A program made the translations under genes and the position numbers. A DNA stretch of 64,000 nt from Siphonodentalium dalli (taxonomy: Eukaryota; Mollusca; Scaphopoda; Gadilida; Siphonodentaliidae). Positions 11,297 to 22,344 of this stretch are shown in pieces. The stretch covers positions 32,738,987-32,802,986 of the forward strand of contig CP136063.1 of the NCBI GenBank assembly GCA_032622095.1. The letters are read 5' to 3'. Position 1 is the stretch's first letter, and each line of letters opens with the position of its first letter. The notes below the pieces were generated by a model. That model ran no database searches, was not told the origin of the DNA, and was given only the letters and a program-made list of their open reading frames with translations.

Positions 11297-11640
11297 ACGT
11301 CTTCCGATTCAACTAAAATTTGGTATATATGTGTCTTCCAATAATATCCTGGACGAGTTCGAAAACCAGCCTGGCCCAATAACATTTGATAGAGTTATGG
11401 CCCTTAATTAGTAATTTTTCGTGAATTTTTAGCTCGTTAGCGCGACAACATCAACAAACGTCCTCTGATTTGTTTAAAATTTGGAATAGACATACAATTT
11501 CGGACTAGTTCGAAAACCAGCCTGGCCCGATAAAATTTGATAGAGTTATGGCCCTTAATTGTCATAGGCCGTTAGCGCGATAACTTGAACAAATATTAAC
11601 CGATTTTACCTATTAATTAGTCTACCGATACTGATGCACA
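11220..11640 (+). repeat. Tandem repeat, ~150-bp units
   Basis: Two and a half units share GCGATAACTTCAACAAACGTC, AAAATTTGG, AGTTCGAAAACCAGCCTGGCC and TTTGATAGAGTTATGGCCCTTAATT. This ACAAACG..GTTATGGCCCTT structure is the same style as other satellites in the window (21.3, 22.4 and 36 kb). It truncates the 5' end of LINE-A near 11270. Confidence 0.6.
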
Positions 11641-12780
11641 CCAATCGGCGGTAGCCACCGGCGGTAAGCCACCGAAAACGAGACACAGCATACCTGATGC
11701 GAACTCTTGTATTATTATATAATTATCCACTCGAATACGTTTGAAATTCAGTGGCTATTTGATCCGTTTGAATGCGTTTTTTCCGTTTTGTGGTTTTTCC
11801 ATTTTAAACGCGTTTCCTTACATTGAAAGTGACCGACACTCGTCAGCTAAAGTGTCGAATAATTATATGTATATATAATTATATCAATAATTATTTTATC
11901 GATGGTTAAAGTCGAAAATGGGCCGTAAGAATTCAGATTACCCGTCGGGGTTAGCCCAACTGTTATATTCACCAAAAGGCTACTATAAAGTATACAACAT
12001 TATAATAAAAATAAATCCAAAAATAAATAAAACACACAAAAACACTTTTATTTTTTCACACCATACATCACAATCTTCCGTTTACCAAAAACATAAAATA
12101 TTGGTATATGAATGTATGTTCTATTTATCCAAATAAATAGAAGATCCACAACAAAAAATATTGATATTGAAAGGGACACTGCCATGTTATTTGTGCTAAC
12201 TTGTCTAACGAGCATGTCAATTAAACATGATCTGTTCCATTAAGAGCGACATATGCCGGTTTAACCGCGACGTATCCGTTTTAACCGCACAATTTATTCG
12301 GTTCTCTTGCGTTTTAAACGCATCTTATAACCGCGGTTAGGTTAAAACGGAACGCAGTTAAACTGGGGTGCCACTTCAGTTAGATGGGCCATTTACTTAG
12401 GGCATAACAGTATGCAGAGAAATTCATATAAAGTTGTTTACAATGAATTTCTTCCTGCAAATCTCTGTTTTAGTGTTAAAAGGAGGGGGGTGTCAAAAAA
12501 TGGTCGGAAAAAACTGCCAAAAACGGAAACAAATTTGGGTGGGTCCGAAGTTCCCAACGAGGGTCGAAAGGAAAACATGAGCATACGTGCCAGAACTATT
12601 TTTCAGAACCCCCCTCCTTGTTCTGATGTGTAAATTTTATAACAATGAACAAACAAGGCATGGCATGTATGTCTTGTTGAAATTGGCTACATGTACGTAC
12701 CGGTATCTTGTTTTGTCTGTTATACTGGGAAGAAAAATCAATTGAGCTACAGCTACAATTTTCAGCTCAACTTACTTTAA
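11640..12780. other. Non-coding DNA with scattered repeat fragments
   Basis: No gene recognised. The stretch holds GTTTAAACG/CGTTTTAA-type motifs at 11750-11820 and 12240-12370 (GCCGGTTTAACCGCG, CCGTTTTAACCGC, GGTTAAAACGGAACG) that look like a decayed inverted-repeat element. At 12480-12610 there is a purine-rich GGAGGGGGGTGTC and CGGAAAAAACTGCC segment. Confidence 0.35.
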
Positions 12781-13165
12781 GTTCGAGCTATTGGCATGGG
12801 TTGGTGTCTGTCGTGTGTGTAGACTGTGTCCGTCAACAATTTCCTTTGGCGCGGGCTACATGTCGTACCTTTGGAATGACCAAAAAACATGGCCGTCAAC
12901 AGCCATCTTGGATTTTACTCTATGTATGACTAAATTTATTGGCATAGGCTACAGATCGTACCTTTGGTCAGATCAGTATGATATTTGTCATGGCTATTGA
13001 CATCTAGATGGGAACGGGTCATTTTGGGGTCATTCTGCCAAAAAACATGGTGCTGGCAGCCATCTTGGATTTCAAAATTCAATCCATTGGCGCTGGCTAC
13101 AGGTCGTACTATTCGTCTGATCATCATGAAATTTGTCATGGATGTTAATATTGAAATGTATAATT
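12770..13165 (+). repeat. Copy 1 of the GAGCTATTGGCATGG ~155-bp repeat family
   Basis: It begins with the paired phrases TTCAGCTCAACTTACTTTAAG and TTCGAGCTATTGGCATGGG, then repeats units containing GCGGGCTACA, GTCGTACC, TTTGTCATGG, ATGGGAACGGGTCATTTTGG and AACATGG..GCCATCTTGGATTT. Related longer copies are at 15590-16500 and 18630-19480. Short reading frames inside it are by-products of the repeat. Confidence 0.65.
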
Positions 13166-13398
13166 TATAGATGTGATTATATATGCATTGCTGATTTGTC
13201 TTAGGCCAACACGAAGAATACCTGTGTTTAGGGTAACCCGCCCGCCCTTACTCATAACCTGCCGCCAAATTCCATTTTATCATTTTTCAAAAATTTCCTC
13301 CGATTTCATTTAATTTTTTTGTAATTAGGAATTCGCAACTACAGAATTAGCTTAAACAAGTAAACCATTTCCTTGCAAATATCGTCAATTCACGAAAA

Positions 13399-13575
13399 AC
13401 GGAAGTGCCGCCATTGTTGTTGTAGTATATTCGTATTCCCTCGGCGATTTCTCGAAAGCGGAAACCAGAAAACACATGATACCTGGGCCGGAATATGTAT
13501 TAACTAGCAAATCGAAAGTAACCCGGATATTTTTCCGATTGCACATGGCGATTGAATATGGCGGAAACACTTCCG
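13399..13575. promoter_or_regulatory. Putative bidirectional promoter: mirrored ETS and YY1-like motifs
   Basis: At 13399-13415, ACGGAAGTG (ETS-like) abuts CCGCCATT (YY1-like, reverse). At 13557-13575, TATGGCGG (YY1-like, forward) precedes CACTTCCG (ETS-like, reverse). The two modules are mirror images ~150 bp apart, and each contains an ATG pointing outward: minus strand ATG at 13414-13412 starting MAALPFF, plus strand ATG at 13558 starting MAETLP. ATGGCGG at a start codon with a nearby ETS site is a well-known housekeeping promoter arrangement in animals. Promoter function is inference. Confidence 0.35.
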
Positions 13576-13806
13576 TGTGCGGATAGATCCTGCGTTTTAG
13601 CTATTAAACTTCACAAATGCGTTCATATGAATCAGAATAGAAACATCATGGTGCCTGTTAACTATAGCACAGACATGTTGTCGTGCGTGAACCGGTACCA
13701 CACGGATTCTGAACTGACAGAAAAGGACATAGTAATAAAATGTCAGATTAAAAATATTTCTGACACTTTTGAAATCGACCCAAAGCTCAAAGTTGGAGAC
13801 TTATAA
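13558..13806 (+). CDS. Small ORF of unknown function (possible first exon)
   Basis: The 82-codon frame starts at the ATG inside an ATGGCGG context (13558), begins MAETLPCADRSCVLAIKL and ends with stop TAA at 13804. Cysteines at Cys7, Cys11 and downstream are present, but no zinc-binding pattern I can name. Codon choice is balanced and not AT-biased, unlike random frames here, and no repeat overlaps it. The C-terminal part (SELTEKDIVIKCQIKN) looks like ordinary soluble protein. An acceptor-like TTTGTTTTACAG lies at 14028, but no donor gives a clean in-phase join, so I leave it as a single ORF. I do not recognise the family. Confidence 0.3.
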   Translation: MAETLPCADRSCVLAIKLHKCVHMNQNRNIMVPVNYSTDMLSCVNRYHTDSELTEKDIVIKCQIKNISDTFEIDPKLKVGDL

Positions 13807-13809
13807 GCC

Positions 13810-15420
13810 TGACGTAACATGAGTCTGTGTGTACCCAGTAGGAGTGTTATGTGCCTGGTAGAACTTAATTTTTTCCTAGTAGAACAATTTATCATTAAAT
13901 ATTCATTAGTTCTACAGAAAGCCGGAACCGATGAATTAACATATTCTGTGCCGCAATGATCCGAATGCAACAGTCATAGGGTAATAAATGCACATATATT
14001 GTTCTTGGAGCTTACTTTGTTTTACAGGTGTGAATGCCACCACCGCTTTGCATATTGATTATGTTATGTACGTCACGTTGGCGTTACCGCATGTATGTGC
14101 ATTTTCCAATGGAGGAACTCTTGTTAAATTTAACTTCTGAGTTGAATATTTCGCAAAATTTCTTAGTATTTGAGTCGGTGGATAAACAAAATATCATAAG
14201 TGTCTTGTGTAGGAAATTGAACAGTAATATGTCCACTCGTAGGATTTGGCCTGTAATATCCGAGTTTCAGCGTGAACATAAACCGTTTAATATCCAACAC
14301 TAGACACTTATTCTATATATAATATCATTTAATATCATGCTGTATACATGTCATTGAACTTATGTAACACCATTAAACTGATTAAAGCTACCATGACATT
14401 GATTAGTGTGACAATGACTTGCCCAAGCTTTATACGAGTGACACTGGCAGACGATTAGAAGGCACGAATACTTAAATACTATTCCCCGTGAAAAATAAAA
14501 TGAAAAAATAAAATAAGGTACTGTCCGCCCGCCCCTGTTTTTCCCCCTCATCTTACCCTAAACCCAAGTATTCTTCCTTTCGGCCTTTCATACATGTACA
14601 TGTACATGTTACACGAATCCAGAGGGGTGGGGTAATAACAAATTTGCAGGAAGCTATGCCGGTGTGGGTGGGTGGCCGAGAGCCAAAAGCACATTTGTTT
14701 TACAACCTTATGCAAATTGAATCTCACTGGATATGCAGGGGTCATACTACATGTGGATATGTATAATTTGTTTTCGTAAAATTGAATGCATATAATGAAC
14801 GGTGCCATACATGTACATGTATGATATTGTTTTATTTGGATCTAAGCTTCTTAATGGGTTACTGTATTTTTCCACTATTAACAGGTCAAGCTGTATTCCA
14901 CTATTATAGTGGTATATGACTATACAATATTCAAGTTTCCTTTATTTACGTCGGGAATAGAAGATGGCGCATACCCGTGCACAGCCAAATATCACTCTTA
15001 CCAATATCGCAGCGAATGGACAGACTTCCGTCAAAATTTGTTGTGCTTTCTTTCGCGGCAGGTTTGTTATTCAATAATATTGTAATATATTACTAATACC
15101 GGTATATGCCTTTCTAAATGACAATAACAGGATGACTCAATCGCTCCTTCATAACATTTCAACTAAGTGCATGCTAATTGAGTTGCTTATCATGTGCCGT
15201 CATGATTATTTATTCTCCTGGACAAAATATATGTATGATACCGAATTAGTGCGACACTGATTTTGAATAATATTTGTGTGAAATACATGTATGATTTCGG
15301 ATTATCCCTCTTTTATCAAATTAACAAAACGATAATGGTCACATACCACTATAATAGTGGAATTCAGGATGTGCCTGACCTGATTAATGCATTATAATTT
15401 CCATTTAGCATTATGGGTAT
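13810..15420. other. Non-coding DNA with short palindromic CATGTACATG motifs
   Basis: No convincing gene. An open frame at 14034-14303 follows an acceptor-like site but has no coding character. TACATGTACATGTA-type palindromes occur at 14592-14608 and 14808-14822. CACTATTATAGTGG palindromic words occur at about 14899 and 15351 in inverse contexts, perhaps ends of a short inverted-repeat element enclosing 14880-15365. Confidence 0.35.
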
Positions 15421-15421
15421 T

Positions 15422-16500
15422 GTAACAGATTTAGTGATGCAAAGAGTGAAATCCAAGATGGCTGTTGGCGGCCATATTTTTCATTAAAAATCATTCAAAT
15501 TTGACAGCTCCCATCTAGGTGTTCCAAGACCCATATATCGTTGAAATCAGTCAAAGTTTGTTTTAAAATATCTGTTTATTTTATTACATTTTTAGCTCAA
15601 CGTTACTTTGTAAAGTTTGAGCTATTGCCATGGCTTGGTGTGTGTGTGTGCGTGATTCGTCAACAGTTTCCTTTAGCACGGGCAACAGGTCGTACCTTTT
15701 GTCTGATCATCATAAAATTTGTCATGGATGTTAACAATGACATGTAGATGGGAATGAGTCATTTTGGGGTCATTCGGCCAAAAAACATGGCAGCTGGCAG
15801 CAATCTTAGATTTTACTCTTTGCATGACTAAATCCTTACAGGTCGTACCTTTTGTCAGATCATCATGAAATTTGTCATGGATGTTAACAATGACATCTAA
15901 ATGGGAACGAGTCATTTTGGGGACAAAAACATGGCCACCAGCAGCCATCTTGGATTTTACCCTTTGTATGACTAAATCCTTTAACACGGGCTACAAGGTC
16001 GTACCTTTAGTCTGATCATCATACAAATGTTCATGGGTGCTAAAATTGGAATGTAGATGGGAACGAGTCATTTTGGGGTCATTCGGAAAAAAAAACATGG
16101 CAGCCAGCGGCCATCTTGGATTTCAAAATTCAATTCATTAGCACAGGCCACAGGTCGTACTGTTCATCTGATAATCATGACATTTGTCGTGGGTGTTAAT
16201 ATTGACTTGTAGATGGGAACGAGTAATTTTGGGGTCATTCGGCCAAAAAACATGGCCGCCGGCAGCCATCTTAAATTGTACTCTTTGTATGACTAAATCC
16301 TTTAGCACGGGCTACAGGTCGTACCTTTAGTTTGATCATCATAAAATTTGTCATGGCTGTTGAAATTGGAAAATAGATGGGAACGAGTCATTTTGGGCTC
16401 ATTCGGCCAAAAACATGGCCACCAGCAGCCATCTTGGATTTTACTCATTGCATGACTAAATCCTTTGGCACGGGCTACATGTCGTACCTTTACTTTTATA
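15422..16500 (+). repeat. Copy 2 of the ~155-bp tandem repeat family
   Basis: The copy contains about six units. Each has a GGGCTACAGGTCGTACCTTT-type phrase, TTTGTCATGG, AGATGGGAACGAGTCATTTT, CATTCGGCCAAAAAACATGG and CAGCCATCTTGGATTTTACT, followed by TTTGTATGACTAAATCCTTT. A leader with inverted AGCTCAA and TTTGAGCTATTGCCATGG (15595-15632) marks the left end, as in the 12.8- and 18.6-kb copies. The shared leader plus variable unit number points to one dispersed element with an internal satellite. Confidence 0.75.
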
Positions 16501-16656
16501 TACATGTATACATGTGTATATATATCTCTTCATGTTGATAAACTAGTATTAGACATTCAACTTTCTACATTCCAAATCACTCCATCGACATTAACACATT
16601 AAATTATTACCTTTCCAAGTTGAGCTAGAGTATCATTGACACTTTCATTTTGAATA

Positions 16657-17272
16657 CCTTACTCATATTTAAATTCGCGCAGTACTACGGCACATGTATT
16701 TTTTGCTCAGTTTTGAATTCGTGCACTTTAAATTCGTTCACATACATGTAGCTGCGCGAATTCAAAACTGACAAAAAATATTTTTGTGATAGTTTAATAT
16801 ACATGTATCTTGAAGCTGATGAAAGTTTCAGTTCTTCGTCATTGCTGGTGATAGTACTAGTATATGTGTATATTAAACACAATCGCGGGGGACTTACATC
16901 ATGTTGACAATAAACTAGTAACTACCGGTACATACATCAAAATGTTGTGGCAACCTGAAATATTAGTAGTTCTTATACAAGCATTTCAACAATGTCTACA
17001 ATGTACATGTACCGGGTATGTTCCCATGATTTGTCACTTGGCATTGTGAGCAATGGTCTTGATAGCTGCGAATGTAAATATATACATGGATAGGCTTAAT
17101 TGTCTGTTCAACCATTCATAGTATATTTAAGTTCAGAAACATAGCACTCTACATGTAGTATTTCATATGGACTGCAGTTTAGATTAAACTTGGGAATCAT
17201 GTATACTATTTTTCGCTCAGTTTTAAATTCGCGTGAAAAAATAGTACTGCGCGAATTTAAATACGAGTAAGG
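16657..17272. mobile_element. Inverted-repeat DNA element with ~33-bp TIRs and TA flanks
   Basis: The left end CCTTACTCATATTTAAATTC GCGCAGTACTA (16657-16687) is mirrored by TAGTACTGCGCGAATTTAAA TACGAGTAAGG (17243-17272). TA dinucleotides flank both ends (16655-16656 and 17273-17274), compatible with a Tc1/mariner-type target. Further internal copies of AATTCGCGC/GCGCGAATT suggest composite subterminal repeats. No transposase frame is present, so it is non-autonomous. It has inserted beside the TTGAGCTAGAGTATCATTGA end sequence of the neighbouring repeat family. Confidence 0.65.
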
Positions 17273-17299
17273 TAGTCAACTTTTATTCGAAGAGTACAG

Positions 17300-17830
17300 T
17301 GAAGAGTTTATATCTATTTGAATAATCTATTATTGTGTTATGTTTTCATTTATATCATGTTAAATAAATGTTTTTTTTATAATATAACTATTTAAATCTG
17401 AGCCTTTCAATGTCAATGTGAATTGATAGATCCTTGATGAAAACATTTAGCAAGCTTGCCTTTTTATTACCCATTTGTATCATCCATAATCAACTGATGG
17501 TGAACTCAACCCCCCCCCCTACCAAGAGTTAAGTACACACATGTACCTATTACATAATAGAAGCATTCTTAAAACATTTTTTACCATTAATTGGAATAAA
17601 AAAATGACTCTAGGAAAAACATTTACCAGGACAGGAAAATGTGTGCAAGACAATAGGATATACATGTAGTCATCACAATACAAGTACTGGTGTAATAGTG
17701 GTATTGTGTGTAAAATTCTCAAGAAACGTTAGTGACCTCAATTTCATGTAAAGTAATATAACCAAAAGTATGAAAATTTGAATAACAAATCACACACTTA
17801 CCGGTAAGCATAAACCAAGTTCGATCTTTT
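17300..17830. other. Non-coding AT-rich DNA
   Basis: No gene or complete element recognised. It contains a 10-C run at 17509-17518 and many TTTTTT or AAAAAA runs. Open frames are short and AT-driven. Confidence 0.5.
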
Positions 17831-17831
17831 A

Positions 17832-18618
17832 TTCAATCTTAATGTTAACATGTACATTGTATTTCCACTGTGTTGTTCATATAATACTTTCACCACAACA
17901 TGATTTGGCATTTTATGTCACGTTGGTCGAGGTACATGTACATGTACACGTGTAGTTCAATATATCTGCAACTGGATAAAAAATAAAACATTCCCTACCC
18001 ACCCTAATTTTTTCACAAAGTTAGCGGAAACATACTATCTTTTGATATCTACATGTAGGTTACATAGAGAATAATCACTCGATTGAGCTGGTTACGTGAA
18101 ATAATTCATGAGAGGCAACACAGTTGTTGGACATTATGGACCCACGTATGTGTGTTACTGGTTGATAGTTTGACACTCCTGCGATCGCGTAGACTTTTGA
18201 CACTTCGGGTATTTGACTGATTGTGCGATCATAACCCGTACTTCGAATCTGTTGTTTACACACTTTTTCTGCCAAGGTTTGTACTGGCGCTAATATTTAT
18301 TTATAATGGCCAACAACTGTTAGCGGCAGGGATGTTGTAAAAGCATGATTGTCTTGATTGAATCGATCATGTCATCAGTTAAATCAAGTGATCTTATTCG
18401 GTTTAGGCCAAAGAAAAAAGAGCGTATGTTTCCAGTAACGGAGCGAAACAATTAGGGTAGGGAGGTAGGCAAATTAAAAAAAAAATTATTTCGATATTTT
18501 TTATCCAGCTGCAGAAATATTGAACTACCTCGACTGAAGTGACACAAAATGCCAACCTGTGTTGTGGGGAAAGTCTTACTTGATCAACACAGTGGAAATA
18601 TACATTAAGATTAATAAA
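17832..18618. mobile_element. Large foldback element with ~210-bp arms
   Basis: The left arm (about 17832-18045) and right arm (about 18400-18618) are imperfect reverse complements. Paired phrases, left then right as reverse complement: TTTCCACTGTGTTG in both, TTGGCATTTT-TGTCAC in both, GTCGAGGTA in both, CTGGATAAAAAAT in both, CCCTACC-CCCTAATT in both, GGAAACATAC in both. The central 350 bp carries no transposase. It is a non-autonomous foldback DNA transposon; terminal boundaries and target duplication could not be fixed by eye. The third copy of the ~155-bp repeat family begins immediately to its right. Confidence 0.6.
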
Positions 18619-18629
18619 CAAAATCAAGT

Positions 18630-19485
18630 TTTTAGCTCAATTTACTTTGTAAGTTTGAGCTATTGCCATGGGTTGGCGTCCGTCGTCCGTGTGTCCATGT
18701 GTCCGTCAACAATTTCCTTTGGCGCGGGCTACAGGTCGTACCTTTGGTCTGATCTTTATGAAATTTGTCATGAATGTTGACATTGGCATGTACAGGTAGA
18801 TGGGAACGAGTCACTTTGGGGTCATTCGTCCAAAAAACATGGCTGCTGGTGGCCATCTTGGATTTCAAATTTGAATCCATTGGCGCGGGCTACAGGCTGC
18901 AATGTTTGTCTGATCATCATAAAGTTTGTCATGAATGTTGACATTTACATTTAGATGGGAACGAGTCATTTTAGGATCATTCGGCAAAAAAAAACATGGC
19001 TGCTGGTGGCCATATTGGATTTTACTCATTGCATCACTAAATCCTTTGACACATCCTGCAGACCACATCTCTGATCCGATCATCACCACACGTCATATGG
19101 ATCATCGGGGTGACCTATTGATGGGAACAAGTCATGTTGGGGTCATTCGCCAAAATATATGGCCACCAATGGCCATTTTGGATTTTACTCTTTGTATGAC
19201 TAAATATTTCTACAAAAGCATGGGTTACAGACCGATCTGTTTGTTTGATCTTCATTAAATTTGTCATGGATGTTGACATTGACATGTAGATGGGAACGAG
19301 TCATTTTGGGGTCTTGCGGCAAAATAAATGGCCGCCGGTGGCCATTTTAGAATATACTCTTTGCATCACTAAATCCTTTGGCACGCCCTACAGACCACAC
19401 CCCTGATCCGATCATTATGAAACTTGTCAACAATTAAATTATTCCCCTACCTAAGTTGAGCTACAGTGTCATTGACACTTTCATT
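18630..19485 (+). repeat. Copy 3 of the ~155-bp tandem repeat family
   Basis: The leader TTTTTAGCTCAATTTACTTT and GAGCTATTGCCATGGGTTGG opens about five units with the same AGATGGGAACGAGTCA, CATTCG-CCAAAA and GCCATTTTGGATTTTACTCT phrases as copies 1 and 2. It closes with CCTAAGTTGAGCTACAGTGT CATTGACACTTTC, a sequence also seen after copy 2 at 16615-16648. This gives both ends of the dispersed unit: an AGCTCAA leader and a TTGAGCTACAGT tail, which are partly inverse to each other. Confidence 0.75.
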
Positions 19486-19489
19486 GACA

Positions 19490-20640
19490 TACATGTAGCA
19501 CATTTTCATAAATTTGGCTATACACTTGGCAGGAAATTGATGTCACTAACTTTTTATAAGAATGTTTACCAATAATACCGCCTTTATATCGTACTTGTAT
19601 TGTGACGACTACATCCCATTTTATGGGGGTAGCCAGTACGCCCACCGAGCATGCCTGTTTTTTGGAGACAGTAGCTATTCCCCTAAGCTATTCCCCTAAG
19701 CTATTCCCCATATGTGGTTATAACCTCTATACATGTATATATACAGATACACCCCCACCATGTCTGTTGATAGTGTTCCATAAGTCCCAAACAAGACATA
19801 AAGCAGACATGAGATACACTCTCAGGAAATTAAAATTGCAAAAATGTATGCACATCAATCCACAACCCATCACACACCTGGGGTCTTTGAGACAGCTTTC
19901 AATTCGTGGTCACTTTTCACAGGGATATGTTAGAAACCATGTGTTTTGCACACTAAATGTCATCAATATTTATGAGCATTAGTGGTAAAAACAGTAAAAA
20001 ACAAAACAAACGTTTAGGGTCGGCGTGTTATTTTTAGGGTTGGTCGTCGGTCAATGTACGGAAACATAGAATTTTTTTCTTTGGCCTTATTACTGTATAC
20101 ACCCGTTAGTAAGCCCATCCTGGAAGATTAACCCAGTCTCCTCGTACCGGTAGATAAGCCCACCCCAATTGTTGAGCATTTGGAAGGTGAATACAATCAT
20201 GTCTTTCTATCCTGCAGAATACAGGTAGTGCTTTTTATCCCAAATGTATAGAACTGTCTTATCACTGTTTCTGGTCATTATCATGAAATTTTATCTTTTT
20301 AATGATATAAATAAAACACATTATTATCTTTTTCAGTACCAAAATATGGTAATGATATAAAACATGATGGTATGTCAGCACCTGAAGGCTAACTGAATGT
20401 TTGCAAAGCGGAGGGGCCCTTGTGAGTAAGCCCAGTACCCACTTTATGAGTAAATACACGAACAAGCCCGCCCCTAGGCTTACTGATTACATGTACATGT
20501 ATACAGTATGTACATGTACCCGTACCAAGGATTCGGGGTATATATAGTGATACATGTACCTCAGTCTGTCTTTCCTTTCGGTGTGTCATTCTGTCTGTCC
20601 ATAACTAACATTTCACAACACAGCTCAAAAATGGGAATTC
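19490..20640. other. Non-coding DNA with repeat scraps
   Basis: No gene recognised. It includes a triplicated CTATTCCCCTAAG (19675-19705), a diverged CGGTCGGTCGGG-type copy at 20017-20075, and two AAGCCCA-rich scraps (20105-20170 and 20427-20480) sharing AGTAAGCCC. TACATGTACATGTA palindromes are at 20488-20518. Confidence 0.4.
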
Positions 20641-21314
20641 CAATTTGGGTGTCCTTCGGCATGGTGGTGCATGTAGATCAGGATTGTGGATGTCCGCATA
20701 ATGGAGGTTTTGTTCACACTTTTTCCCAGAGTTATGGCCCTTTACTGGACTTTGTGTAGCGTCCATAACAAACATGCTCTATATCCATGTAACTGGATTC
20801 GCATCGCAATTTGTGATGCGTTTTCCAATTCTGCAAAGCAATTTACAATGAAAAAACATGTATTGGTAGGGAATGCTACATGTATACAAAATCTACTCAG
20901 TCCTGCAAAATGCTGTATAAAATGTTAAAAATTAAATTGACCTCTGGCTGTGGGTGTCTTTATTATTGGATTGTGTTGTCTTATGTCGCGGTGATATCAC
21001 ATGTTTTGGGGAAAGGATATCCACATCCTACATGTTTTGTCCATTTATTATACCCCCTGCAACGCGGTTGTGGAGAAGGGGGTTTATACTCCAATCAGCT
21101 TGTCTGTGGACATAAATTTGTCTGGAGTTTTTCTCAGCTGTTTTCTGATCATTTTCCGTGAAACTTGGCCCAGACATCAACAACCTGGGGACCTTCGATT
21201 ATGACATCTGATTTTTTGGTGGAGTTACATGTATCCCCATTTTTCGACTTAGAAAATCTTTGCAAAATGTATAATTTTGTCCGAGCTTTTATTTCTACAT
21301 TTTTATGTTTACCC

Positions 21315-21600
21315 ATACCATAGTATGGTAAACATAGCGTCGTTGTCCGGATTGACCGCTCGTCGTGCGTTTGTCCGTCCGTTCGTCCGTCTGCCTGTAT
21401 GTCTGTCCGTAGACACTTTACGCATGGTGCGATAACTCAAATATGTTCTATTTGATCGGAACCAAATTTTGTATATGAATTATTCAACACAAAAGACAGA
21501 TCGAGTTCGAATATGGGTTTGATCCGACTATTTTTAACTGAGTTATGAGCCTTTTTCGAAGAAATATTCACTCTTTAAAAAATTCAGATTGAATTCCTTG
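21315..21600 (+). repeat. CCATACCATAGTATGGTAAA repeat, copy 1
   Basis: It opens with the palindromic ACCATAGTATGGTAAACATAG, then TCGTCCGTCCG-type repeats, GCATGGTGCGATAACTC, TTTGATCGGAACCAAATTTT, GACAGATCGAGTTCGAATATG and ACTGAGTTATGAGCCTTTTT. A second copy is at 22345-22560. Both are followed by A/T-rich low-complexity DNA and a shared GATTGAATTCCTTGCTCAAT. Confidence 0.65.
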
Positions 21601-22194
21601 CTCAATTTATAAATATAAATAAATAAATAAATAAATGAAAAAAAATATATAATAAAATATTTTTTTTTTAGATAATTATTAAAAACTAATTTAAAAAAAA
21701 ATTAACATAATTTAAAAAACTAACACCATTTTAACTCTGTTAACCCCGAGTCACCATACCAAATTTGTTTAAATCGGTCCAAAATTTTGTGTTATGTATT
21801 GGTAAATTTGTTTGGAACGACATTAAATCCTATTCACCAATATCATCCCATGCTATTGGACTACTTAGCATGGATGAGGCTATATTATTTTCCGATGTCT
21901 CTTATGCCAATGTGCAGATAATCTGATAAAGAAAGCTATGCTATCTAATTTAAAATAAAGATTCAACAATACTTGAACATCTTTGCTGCCTTGCACAGCT
22001 GAATATATCACTCTACATAAACAATTCCTGTGATGTGTTGACAGCTCTGCTATATAATTGATATTAATGGGTCAGCAGTGAGGTGGCTTATATTGATATA
22101 TAGGTCACCTTTCACATTTAATCCAAGGCTGTGGTGGTGCACCATTACAGATCCTGTACCAATGCGAGTGACCCATAAATTCCAATAATTTGTG

Positions 22195-22340
22195 TTATGT
22201 ACATTTGTCTATAATAGTACATTACAGTATACTCTATAATTCAACACCAAAACTCTCATTTGTGATTCCGATCATAGTAATTTACTATCGCCAAGGGATG
22301 GGTTAACATCTGCCGATCGTGATCGGCCTCTCGTTATGTT
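22195..22340 (+). repeat. Dispersed ~140-bp repeat, copy 1 of 3
   Basis: The segment carries GTCTATAATAGTACAT, AATTCAACACCAAAACTCTC, ATCATAGTAATTTACTATCG and CCAAGGGATGGGTTAACATC, then TGCCGATCGTGATCGGCCTC. A close copy lies at 24580-24722 and a more diverged one at 31505-31655. The paired CGATC-TGATCG word near the right end is palindromic. Confidence 0.65.
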
Positions 22341-22344
22341 TAGC

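Larger units (their letters stand above)
8740..11300 (-). mobile_element. LINE-A: LINE with L1-type ORF1 and APE endonuclease, 3' half missing
   Basis: Reading on the minus strand from 11300 down to 8740 gives, in order, an ORF1 with coiled coil and L1-type RNA-binding regions, an APE-type endonuclease, a linker and only the beginning of reverse transcriptase. Several frameshifts and stops show it is dead. It stops at the first RT block (..CPIYKKKG.., about 8745), so the palm with catalytic aspartates, the C-terminal domain and the 3' UTR are all absent. LINEs usually lose their 5' end, so a later deletion or insertion is likely. The 5' side is also cut: tandem repeats begin near 11270. Confidence 0.85.

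Noticed and set aside
14028-14303. Second exon of the 13558-13806 ORF
   Set aside because: The acceptor at 14028 is good, but no donor in or after the first ORF gives an in-phase join without an immediate stop, and the frame has no coding bias.
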